A DNA stretch of 29,157 nt, taken from positions 1-29,157 of IMG/VR virus record IMGVR_UViG_3300025508_000113. One strand, given 5' to 3'. Below, piece after piece: positions 19,775 through 28,419 of this stretch. The stretch comes from a virus. Position 1 is the first letter of the stretch. Each line of letters starts with the position of its first letter. Below the pieces are notes generated by a model. It had not been told where the DNA came from. It made no database searches and saw only the letters and a program-made list of their open reading frames with translations. The translations under genes were made by a program, and so were the position numbers.

Positions 19775-21306
19775 TGGCAATAACAATTTTAAAATATCCG
19801 ACAGACAATAATGGATTATCTCCTCAAGTATCTAAAGCTCCTTTAATATTTACTATTAGTTCATCTAATGTACCTCAATTTCAGTTTAGATATATTGCTG
19901 ATTTATACGAGAGTGGTAGTACTACAAGACTAGCAAGATTTAAGTATCCTCAGAATAGTTCAGGTACTGCTAATATAGACTTATCAAGACCCATAAATGA
20001 TTATATGGAGACTGATTACAATTGGGCTATTAGTGGTAGTCATATATATAGTAGTTCTTTAACTGCTAAAAGATTTCAAATAGAGTTTGGAGAAGAGTAT
20101 GGAACAAGTTACGATAGTGCTGTAACAGTATTTGCAAATCAAGCAGAGTGTCAACAATCTATGTTAAAAGGAAATATACAATATCCTTCGCCTTCTAACT
20201 TTGACGGTAATACAGGTCAAATAACATTAGCTACAAGCTCTTTACAGTTTAATTACTTACCTTATGCATGGAATCCTTCACAATCTGATAATGTAGATAT
20301 AGTAGCATATTCTGACGGTACTTTAACTAATAATCCTAATATGTTAAATAGTCCTGCTACTTCTAAGTACTATATAGAGCAAGATGTATTTTCAGGAGCT
20401 TTAAGAACTAACACTCTTGAAACGATATATGATACAAGTAGTATAGGATGGTATGTAGCGCAACCAATAGGTCATACAGATTTAGGTACAGAGACTTATT
20501 ATTCAGAATACCTTTCTGCCGGTAGTTATAATTTTACAAGAAATATTGTAATATATGACGATAATAATAATGTAATAGCAAGCGCTAGCACTACAACTAT
20601 TAACTTAGATAAACAAGCTTTATTATCTTTTCCAGTAGGTATGGAACAAATGGGTGGTATAGTAGACACCTCATCTGGTAATCCTATATCTAGTAGTGTA
20701 TCAAGTTCAGCACAGTGGAGTTGGTATCAAAGTAGCGTAAGAAAAGTTGGACAGTATAATGCTGGTTTTAATCATTACTATTACAACGAAGATAAAGGAC
20801 CGGAAACTATGTTTGCTAAAGATACAAGATTTATTAGTTCTTCTATTAGACCAGGACTATGGCAATCAGGTAAATTTTATCCAACTTACTGTAATGGTGA
20901 AAAGACTAGATTTGCATTTACTAATTCTTTTGGTTGTTGGGATTACTATAACGTATATATGCCTACTCGTAGAGTAACTAACATAGATAGGAAAATATAC
21001 GAACAAGAAAGCATAAACCTAAATGACCGTATTTATCAATATAACGTCTCTAATAGAGGTGAATTGCAATACTATACAGAATATACAGATCAATTTGAAA
21101 TAACGACAGATATAATTGACTCACAGGAGTCACAATGGTTAAAAGAGATGTTCGAGTCAAGTGAAGTGTATATACAAAGTGGTAGTGATTTTATACCAAT
21201 TAACATACTAAATAATACAGAGACTGTTATAAACGATACAGCAAGAAATAAAAATTACCAATATACTATAAGATACCAATTTAGTAATTTAAGAGAACCA
21301 AGATAA
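19774..21306 (+). CDS. Tail protein, paralogue 1
   Basis: The 510-residue product aligns by eye with the next gene's product in two blocks. The N-terminal one reads PQFQFRYIADLYESGSTTRL here and PQFQYVMDVYESGSTDLI there. The C-terminal one starts KTRFAFTNSFGCWDYY here and KVRFAFINKLGSWDYF there, and continues through SQWLKEMFESSEVYI versus NWLEELIESPSVYI. Most of the protein is beta-rich with many Ser, Tyr and Asn. No enzyme motif is evident. It probably belongs to the baseplate or distal tail, between neck genes and the hub-like protein. The ATG overlaps the preceding stop. Confidence 0.6.
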   Translation: MAITILKYPTDNNGLSPQVSKAPLIFTISSSNVPQFQFRYIADLYESGSTTRLARFKYPQNSSGTANIDLSRPINDYMETDYNWAISGSHIYSSSLTAKRFQIEFGEEYGTSYDSAVTVFANQAECQQSMLKGNIQYPSPSNFDGNTGQITLATSSLQFNYLPYAWNPSQSDNVDIVAYSDGTLTNNPNMLNSPATSKYYIEQDVFSGALRTNTLETIYDTSSIGWYVAQPIGHTDLGTETYYSEYLSAGSYNFTRNIVIYDDNNNVIASASTTTINLDKQALLSFPVGMEQMGGIVDTSSGNPISSSVSSSAQWSWYQSSVRKVGQYNAGFNHYYYNEDKGPETMFAKDTRFISSSIRPGLWQSGKFYPTYCNGEKTRFAFTNSFGCWDYYNVYMPTRRVTNIDRKIYEQESINLNDRIYQYNVSNRGELQYYTEYTDQFEITTDIIDSQESQWLKEMFESSEVYIQSGSDFIPINILNNTETVINDTARNKNYQYTIRYQFSNLREPR

Positions 21307-23294
21307 TGGCATATACTATAACACAGAAACCAACTACTCCTAATGCTGCATATACAAGACTTATGTATGTTGTATCAGGTAGTACCAATACTGCAAAACC
21401 TCAATTTCAGTATGTTATGGATGTATATGAATCTGGAAGTACTGACCTTATAAAGAGAAACTTTAGTCCAGTCAATCCAGCCGGTGTATCTGTATTTGAT
21501 CCTTCTAGAATTATACAAGGACGATTAAAAGAAGAATTTAGTTGGGATATTTCATATCCGCAACCTTATCTTTCTAGTAGTAAAACGTTTACATTAAAGT
21601 TTGGAGAAACCTACGCTACGTCAATCTCATCTAGTGCAGCAATAATAGATGACGTGCAACAGACTAATACAGAAGTATTTAGAGGAGTAGTTGAACCTAA
21701 TGCAGGAGCATTTGATTGGGATAGTAGTAGTTATGCTGTATTAAGCAATATGCCTGCTACAATGTCTATGCAAGAGAATGAATATTTAACTATAGGAGTG
21801 TATAATAACTCAGTTAACTCTATAAGCAGTAGTTTATATAGCGGCAGTACTAAGATTAATGAGATTAATTATAATATATCCGATAAATTTACTACCGTTC
21901 CTTTAAACCTTTTGCTTTCTGGTTCTTGGAACTATGCAGAAGTAAATGTAAGTAGTTCAATAGGTACACAAAGTTATAGATATGAAGCTAAAAAAGATGA
22001 TTGTAGAGAAAAAGTTAGGTTTGCCTTTATTAATAAATTAGGTTCGTGGGATTATTTTACTAATTTTAACCCGGTCCGCGAAGTTATTGAAGTTGAACGA
22101 GAGCAATATACTGCTGCTAGGGTGGATTATTCTAGTCTTACTTCTACTTATGATATAAGCCGAAGAGGAGTTAAAGATTATCACAATAGTACAGATAATA
22201 TATTTACTGTAGATACTGATTACTTGGATAAAGAAAATGCTAATTGGTTAGAAGAATTAATAGAATCTCCTTCTGTTTATATTCAAAGAAATCCTGGGGA
22301 TATGATTCCTATAATCATTACAGATAGCTCTTATACTGCAAATACTAATCAAGCAAGACAGAAAGTATTTAAGTACACTATAAACTTTAAACCAGCAAAT
22401 CAACCATTTGGTAATTGGATACCAGAGTATGAAAGCATAGTAAATGAAGCAGTTTATGATTTTAAGGTAAGGGGAGTAAGCCCTATATACTGGTGGGACT
22501 TTACTGAAAGTTATACTGGTAACTTAAGGTTTTCAAGTGGTAACGAAATATCTGAAATACAAAGTAAAGGTCAGTCACAAGAAATACTACGTACCATTAC
22601 TGCACAAGGTCAAAATAAACCAACATTTGACTCTATTAATAGGTTAAGTTTTTTTAGTGAAAGTCTAATGAGAATGAATGCGTTTGATACCGGTAGTTAT
22701 TTTGCTAATGATTTTAGTAATCCCGGCTTTCCAGCATCTAAAGACTTTACTCTAGTATCTTTTATACAACCAAATTTTGTAAATGCAACATCAGCATCTG
22801 CAGTAGTAAGTTTTTCAGATTCTAACACAGCTGCTGGTACATCTCAAGAAAACTATGTAATATTAACAAATAGTGGTTCTACTTCTATACAAGATGAGAG
22901 TGCCTATTACGGCGGTAGAACAGATGCTATTTTAAATATGAAAGCTATTGGATTTAATTCAGGACAGTATTATTCATATAGCGGTTCAAGTGATACAAGT
23001 CCTTGGCATTCTCAATTCTTTTTAGCTGAAAAAACAAGTGGTAGTGCGTTAATTGATTTTACTCAAACAAGGGATACTACTCAAAGCTTTTCTGGTCAAT
23101 ACTCTAACGGTACCTTGTCTAATAGTACTTACTTTACCTTAGGACAACCTGCTAATGGTGATGGAGAAGGAATATTAGGCTTTGCTCATGTTTTGCTATA
23201 CGATTTTATATTAAGTGATGCAGAAATGCAAGAAGTAATAGAAACATTTAAAAACTCACTACCTTACGGTTGGGAAGTTAATCCTACAGTATAA
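21306..23294 (+). CDS. Tail protein, paralogue 2, with C-terminal LamG-like domain
   Basis: The first 385 or so residues repeat the plan of the previous gene's product, so the pair arose by tandem duplication. From about residue 394 a second domain begins (YWWDFTESYTGNLRFSSGNE) and runs to about 655 with the LamG pattern: RLSFFSESLMRMNAFDTGSY, FTLVSFIQPNFVNATSA, QFFLAEKTSGSALIDF, and GILGFAHVLLYDFILSDAEM. This jelly-roll probably binds carbohydrate on the host surface. The gene overlaps both neighbours as TAATG or TAATGA. I infer a baseplate protein carrying a receptor-binding module. Confidence 0.6.
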   Translation: MAYTITQKPTTPNAAYTRLMYVVSGSTNTAKPQFQYVMDVYESGSTDLIKRNFSPVNPAGVSVFDPSRIIQGRLKEEFSWDISYPQPYLSSSKTFTLKFGETYATSISSSAAIIDDVQQTNTEVFRGVVEPNAGAFDWDSSSYAVLSNMPATMSMQENEYLTIGVYNNSVNSISSSLYSGSTKINEINYNISDKFTTVPLNLLLSGSWNYAEVNVSSSIGTQSYRYEAKKDDCREKVRFAFINKLGSWDYFTNFNPVREVIEVEREQYTAARVDYSSLTSTYDISRRGVKDYHNSTDNIFTVDTDYLDKENANWLEELIESPSVYIQRNPGDMIPIIITDSSYTANTNQARQKVFKYTINFKPANQPFGNWIPEYESIVNEAVYDFKVRGVSPIYWWDFTESYTGNLRFSSGNEISEIQSKGQSQEILRTITAQGQNKPTFDSINRLSFFSESLMRMNAFDTGSYFANDFSNPGFPASKDFTLVSFIQPNFVNATSASAVVSFSDSNTAAGTSQENYVILTNSGSTSIQDESAYYGGRTDAILNMKAIGFNSGQYYSYSGSSDTSPWHSQFFLAEKTSGSALIDFTQTRDTTQSFSGQYSNGTLSNSTYFTLGQPANGDGEGILGFAHVLLYDFILSDAEMQEVIETFKNSLPYGWEVNPTV

Positions 23295-26200
23295 TGATAA
23301 ACGATTTAATTTTAAGAGTAACATATGACGGAGTCGTAACTGACTTAGACGTAGATGGTGCTGTACCTTTAAGACTAGATATATCACAAGTTGATAATCA
23401 AGAGATAGGAGAAGTATTTGGAGTAAGTTCTCAAAACTTTAACCTACCGGGTACTAGTAATAACAATAAATTCTTTAATCATGGCTACTTAGAGTCTGCC
23501 ATAGATGTACCGGGTTTATATGATACTATAGACTGTAGTGTATTACGTAACGGAGAGACGCTCTTACAAGGTAATTTACAGCTAAATGAAGTAGTTACAA
23601 GTGATAGTGGATTTATAACTTACGATGTTACGGTTAGTAACAAAGTAGTAGAGTTTAACGAAGCATTAAAAGATAAGTTTTTCTTTGAAGCTAACTTTGA
23701 AGATTTAAATCATACATTAAATACAGATAACGTATTAGCAAGTTGGTTACCAAGAGCTTCAGCAACCTTTAAAGACGGAGCTATATTTTATCCTTTAGCA
23801 GATTATGGTTTTGATAATAGATTAGCTTTTCCTACTATACCAAGATTATCTGCCGATGGTAGTAACTTCGACGGTAGTAGAGTATCAGGAAGTAGTGCTA
23901 ACTCTGAAACACCTTTAACATTAGCTCAATTTTTACCGGCAATAGGAGTAAGAGAAGTATTCGATAAAATATTCGATCAAGCAGGATATGCTTATACAAG
24001 TAGTCTTATATCATCAAGTGAATTCGATGATTTATTTGTATTATTTAAAAACCAAGATCAATTAGGAGTCATAGCAGCAGGAGTAGACGAAGGTAATTTA
24101 TTTACCGGTAAAGTAGCTCCTATGTTTATTATACCTTCTCAAGCAGGAGGTTATTATAGTTCAACTGGTTTCTTACTTAATGTAAGTGGTTCAGTAACTG
24201 ACCCTGGTAGCAATTATAATACTGCAACAGGTATATATACAGCACCTAAAGATGGTAATTATAGTTTAAGTGCTAGTGTAGATTATACTAATGGTAATAA
24301 TAATCCTGTAGCAAACACTGGTTATTTCTTAGAGTTAGATATAAATGGTTCAAGAACAGTTATAGCAGAAGAAAGACAAACTAGTGCAACTAACGGTGAT
24401 ACGTTTACTTTAAACGGTGAATCTACAGTACTACTAAATCAAGGAGATGAAATAAGTTATTACTTTGTATTATCAAATCAAGGTAACCCAGATGCTACAG
24501 ATCCTATAGATATATTTGTTAGCAGTGGTTGGGATGTTACTGCCGCACCTTTATCTTATGCCGATTTACCGGTTAGTATGTCTTTGCAAATAGACGAAGA
24601 TGTAAAAACTATAGATTTATTTAAGGGGTTACTAACACATTTTAATTTAGTAGCTTATGCCGAACAAGAGCAATCTAAGGTAATAGCGTTAGAGACGTTC
24701 GATACATGGATGAGAAGCGGTGAAGTAAAAGATTGGACTGAGAAATATAATAGTGCTAAAAGAATATCAATAAAGAATCCTGTATCGGAAGAACCAAGAG
24801 AGTTAAGATTTGGTAACGTAGAAGATGAAGATAGAATCTCTAGATTAGCAAAAGATCAAACTCCTAACTTTCAATACGGTACTTTAAGAACTTTATCTAA
24901 TAGTAATTTAACGTCAGGAGAAAAGAAAGTAGAAAGTTCTTTCTCACCAACACCTTTAGCACCTGTTGTAACTTCTGTTACAGGATCAGATGGTGCAGTA
25001 ACGTTAGCATTTAACAATGAAGATGCTAGTAGATTTATAGTACCTCATTTTTATAAGTTTAAAAATAATGCTCAAGAGTCATTTAAGTTTAAACCAAAGA
25101 TAGGGTATAGAACTTACTATACGACAGGCGATAATAGACAGAGTGATTTATATGCACCTTCAGAACAATTTGTTTTGTCTGGTAGTAATAATTCTACTGC
25201 TTCTTTTATAGATTATAGTACGTTATCTAACTATAGAAACTACCCTGTAACTTCTTCTACTGAAGATTTACTTTTTAATTCTGCCTATAACAAGTTAAGT
25301 ACTAATACATCTTTATATCCATCTAGTGGTTCAAGTAACTTTAATAACTATTGGAAAAACTATATAGATAGTATTTACTGGGAAGACGGTAGAAAAGTAA
25401 CTATGGATTTATTCTTTAACGAGTATGAATACCAAGACATAAAATTAAACGATCAAATTATTATAGGAGATAATAGATATCGTATAAACAAAATAAAAGG
25501 GTTTAACTTAACCCGTAGAGATATAGTAACAGTCGAATTACTTAAATTATATCCAGTATATAGTCCTGTAATAGCTTCTGGTGAAGGTACAGTATGTCCT
25601 ACAGTAGAAACTTATCCTGCTAAAAACATACAATCTTCTTCTATGACTTTATCTGGTAGCTTATTAACAGTAGGTTCAGGGGTATTAGAAAAAGGATTTG
25701 TAGTTAGTACAACAGATAGTACTCCTACTATAGAAGAAGGAGCAACTAAATATATAGTAGCAGGTACAACAGCAGGTGAATACGATTATGACTTAACTGG
25801 ATTAAATGCTAATACAACTTATTATTACCAAGCATATGTTAGCTCTAGTCAAGAAGCTTGTGATGTAGCATACGGTGGTTCAGAAACAGAGACTACTTTA
25901 ACTGCATCTTTAGGATGTCCTGCAGTAACTACAGATAGTAGTTCAATACAAGGACCATATGCAGCTACTTTATTTGCTACAACTACAGCAACAGGTTCAG
26001 GTATAGTAGAAAGAGGATTTGTTATTAGTGCAACTGATAGTAGCCCTGAAATAGGTGAAACAGGAGTTAACAAGAAAGTAAATGCTACAGGAGGAACAGC
26101 TGAACCTATAGAGAGCTGGTCTAACGTTCTTACCGGTAGTGTAGATACTTGGTTATCTTGTAGTACTGCATATAACTTTAGAGCATATGTATCTTCTAGT

Positions 26201-26569
26201 GAGTGTTTAGAATACGGTAGTAACCTTACCTTTACTACTGCAAATTGTCCTACAGCTTCTGCAGAATGTAATGCATTTAGTGCTTCAAGTGAAACTAACT
26301 TTAATAATGCTTGTAGTGAAACAATTAGTCAAGTACTATATACTGACTATAGCGGTTCATGGCCTCCAACACAAGGATTCTTAGACGGAGGAGGTAAGAT
26401 GACAGTATTTATGAATAGTGGATGTAGTGTTGCTTCACCTAATACTTACTATGCATTCGATAGTGGTTCTGCAACAGGAACAAATGTTAATGCGTTCTTA
26501 AGAGTAGATGACGGAGTAGGATCTAATCCTGGAGATGTAATTTACATATACGACTGTGAAGGTCCTTAA
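23294..26569 (+). CDS. Large baseplate/hub-like tail protein with FN3-like repeats
   Basis: The 1091-residue product starts with a domain (LRLDISQVDNQEIGEVFGVS, then QNFNLPGTSNNNKFF) that I associate with distal tail or baseplate proteins of Bacteroidota phages. A central carbohydrate-binding-like beta module follows (about residues 275-420), then a hub-like region (about 425-765) with YQDIKLNDQIIIGDNRYRIN at its end. Two FN3-like repeats start with CP at about 768 and 875 and carry GFVVSTTDSTP and GLNANTTYYYQAYV, a form common in Bacteroidota surface proteins. A third Cys-containing terminal domain covers 985-1091. It likely sits at the tail tip and contacts the host. It overlaps the previous gene by one base. 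Confidence 0.6.
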   Translation: MINDLILRVTYDGVVTDLDVDGAVPLRLDISQVDNQEIGEVFGVSSQNFNLPGTSNNNKFFNHGYLESAIDVPGLYDTIDCSVLRNGETLLQGNLQLNEVVTSDSGFITYDVTVSNKVVEFNEALKDKFFFEANFEDLNHTLNTDNVLASWLPRASATFKDGAIFYPLADYGFDNRLAFPTIPRLSADGSNFDGSRVSGSSANSETPLTLAQFLPAIGVREVFDKIFDQAGYAYTSSLISSSEFDDLFVLFKNQDQLGVIAAGVDEGNLFTGKVAPMFIIPSQAGGYYSSTGFLLNVSGSVTDPGSNYNTATGIYTAPKDGNYSLSASVDYTNGNNNPVANTGYFLELDINGSRTVIAEERQTSATNGDTFTLNGESTVLLNQGDEISYYFVLSNQGNPDATDPIDIFVSSGWDVTAAPLSYADLPVSMSLQIDEDVKTIDLFKGLLTHFNLVAYAEQEQSKVIALETFDTWMRSGEVKDWTEKYNSAKRISIKNPVSEEPRELRFGNVEDEDRISRLAKDQTPNFQYGTLRTLSNSNLTSGEKKVESSFSPTPLAPVVTSVTGSDGAVTLAFNNEDASRFIVPHFYKFKNNAQESFKFKPKIGYRTYYTTGDNRQSDLYAPSEQFVLSGSNNSTASFIDYSTLSNYRNYPVTSSTEDLLFNSAYNKLSTNTSLYPSSGSSNFNNYWKNYIDSIYWEDGRKVTMDLFFNEYEYQDIKLNDQIIIGDNRYRINKIKGFNLTRRDIVTVELLKLYPVYSPVIASGEGTVCPTVETYPAKNIQSSSMTLSGSLLTVGSGVLEKGFVVSTTDSTPTIEEGATKYIVAGTTAGEYDYDLTGLNANTTYYYQAYVSSSQEACDVAYGGSETETTLTASLGCPAVTTDSSSIQGPYAATLFATTTATGSGIVERGFVISATDSSPEIGETGVNKKVNATGGTAEPIESWSNVLTGSVDTWLSCSTAYNFRAYVSSSECLEYGSNLTFTTANCPTASAECNAFSASSETNFNNACSETISQVLYTDYSGSWPPTQGFLDGGGKMTVFMNSGCSVASPNTYYAFDSGSATGTNVNAFLRVDDGVGSNPGDVIYIYDCEGP

Positions 26570-26594
26570 GAGATAATAATGATATTTATATAAT

Positions 26595-28409
26595 ATGGCA
26601 AGAAGTACAGTAAACGTAGACGTTCAGATTCAAACTAAGTCGATAGACCAGTTAGAAAAAGAACTACAAGGCATTAACGAACAGTTAAAACAAGCTGATA
26701 TTGGTAGTAAAGCATTTACTGAGTTATCTACTAAAGCACAAGGATTAACTAAAGAGTTAAATAAAGCTAACGAAGCAGCAGAAGGATTTACAGACGATAA
26801 GAAGTTTATGGCAGCCGATGGTGCTATTAAGGCTATGGCTGGTTCTGTAAGTGGTGTAGTAGGAGCATTAGGTTTATTAGGAGTAGAATCAGAAGCCTTT
26901 GGAGAGATGGAAAAGAAAGCAGCAAGTGCTATTGCTGTTGCCATAGGTGTAAAAGATATATCAGAAGGATTTAATCAATTAAGAAAATCTACTGTATTAG
27001 CTACAGCAGCTACTAAAGCTTATAATATAGCAGTAACTGCAGGTAATAAGATAATGAAGCTGTTTAATATTACAGTGGCTTTAAACCCAATAGGTGTTCT
27101 TATTGCAGCATTAGCAACCGTAGGAGGTTTAATTTATGCATTTAGAGATTCTATAATGGATACTATAAAGAATGCATTAGGTCCTTTTAAAGGTATAATT
27201 GATAAGATATATGGTGCATTTGTTTCTTTAGGAGAAGCATTAGGTATAGTAGATGATGCTCAGACTAAGCAAACTAAAGCTAACGTAGAAAGAATGGAGC
27301 AAGAGTTAGCCGTTGCTAATGCAAAAGGTGAGGCTACTCTACAGATGGAAAAAGATCTCTTATTAGAGAAAAGAAAGCTACTAGAAGAAGGCAGTGACGA
27401 ATATAAAGATAGTATTACTCAGGAATTAGTCTTAGATGCTCAAATGGCTAAGCAAAAAGAAGATTTATTTAAAGAGTCAGAAGCTAAGAAACTACAAATA
27501 CAAAAAGATAATGCTGATAAGTTAGAGGCACAAAGAAAAGATCAACTAGCTAAAGAGTTAGCAGAATATAAAGAGCATCTTAAAAAGATGACTGACCTAG
27601 ACATATCTAATATCGAAGAGTTAGGAGATATAAGAAATGAGTTCTTCGAAAAGAATATGGAGAAGGCAGTTACTGACGAAGAAACAAGAATAGAATTAGA
27701 TAGAAAAAAACAATTAGAAAGAATAGAAAACTTAGGATTAAACGAAAATTTAACTCGTCAGGCTATATCAGAAGTAAATAAGTACTATGATACTTTAGAC
27801 TTAGAAAGAATAAAAGCATTTGACGAAGAAAAAGCTAAAACGGAAGAAGAAGATGCAGCTAGATCAAAAGCAATTAAGTTAGAATCTTTACAAACAGCAT
27901 CTGAGTTATTTGGTCAAGAGACGGCATTAGGTAAAGCAGCATTACTAGCTAAACAGTTTTTATTGGCACAAGAAATGATCTTAGATATAAAAGGTACATT
28001 AGCTAAAGGTAAAAAAGCAGTAACTGACGCTGGTATTACAGGTGCAGGAGCTAGTACAGAAGTAGCAGGCTCTGTTGCTAAAGCAACCAATGTAGCACCG
28101 CCACCATTTAACATACCTTTTATTTTAACTGCTATAACTACAGGAGCAAGTATTTTAGCTTCAGTTAAATCAGCTATAGGTGCAACTAAACAAGCAGCAG
28201 GTGGTGCAGGAGGAGCAGGTGCTCCAGGATTAACTACACCTAATGTATCTGCCGCAACAGCACCGGTAGGACCTACAATTACTAATCGTAATGCAGCTCC
28301 ACAACCAAGTATGGTAAATCAATCAATGAGAGCTTATGTAGTATCAGGAGATGTTAACTCAGCTCAAGAAGCAGATGCAAGATTAAACAGAAGAAGATCT
28401 TTAGGATAA
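26595..28409 (+). CDS. Tail tape measure protein
   Basis: The 604-residue product starts with helix-rich repeats (LEKELQGINEQLKQADIGSK). Hydrophobic segments follow at about 75-100 (AMAGSVSGVVGALGLLGVE) and 155-185 (ALNPIGVLIAALATVGGLIY), and a long Lys/Glu-rich coiled coil at about 225-430. The C-terminal part is Ala/Gly-rich. These are standard tape measure features. At about 0.15 nm per residue the tail would be near 90 nm, suggesting a siphovirus or myovirus with a short to medium tail. It lies downstream of the baseplate-like genes and before the head protease, not directly after the chaperone candidate 8 kb upstream, which is unusual. Confidence 0.75.
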   Translation: MARSTVNVDVQIQTKSIDQLEKELQGINEQLKQADIGSKAFTELSTKAQGLTKELNKANEAAEGFTDDKKFMAADGAIKAMAGSVSGVVGALGLLGVESEAFGEMEKKAASAIAVAIGVKDISEGFNQLRKSTVLATAATKAYNIAVTAGNKIMKLFNITVALNPIGVLIAALATVGGLIYAFRDSIMDTIKNALGPFKGIIDKIYGAFVSLGEALGIVDDAQTKQTKANVERMEQELAVANAKGEATLQMEKDLLLEKRKLLEEGSDEYKDSITQELVLDAQMAKQKEDLFKESEAKKLQIQKDNADKLEAQRKDQLAKELAEYKEHLKKMTDLDISNIEELGDIRNEFFEKNMEKAVTDEETRIELDRKKQLERIENLGLNENLTRQAISEVNKYYDTLDLERIKAFDEEKAKTEEEDAARSKAIKLESLQTASELFGQETALGKAALLAKQFLLAQEMILDIKGTLAKGKKAVTDAGITGAGASTEVAGSVAKATNVAPPPFNIPFILTAITTGASILASVKSAIGATKQAAGGAGGAGAPGLTTPNVSAATAPVGPTITNRNAAPQPSMVNQSMRAYVVSGDVNSAQEADARLNRRRSLG

Positions 28410-28419
28410 AATTTATATT

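Noticed and set aside
26630-26944. 104-codon minus-strand frame opposite the tape measure gene
   Set aside because: It is antisense to a well-supported coiled-coil protein, lacks a plausible start region and has composition typical of an antisense shadow.
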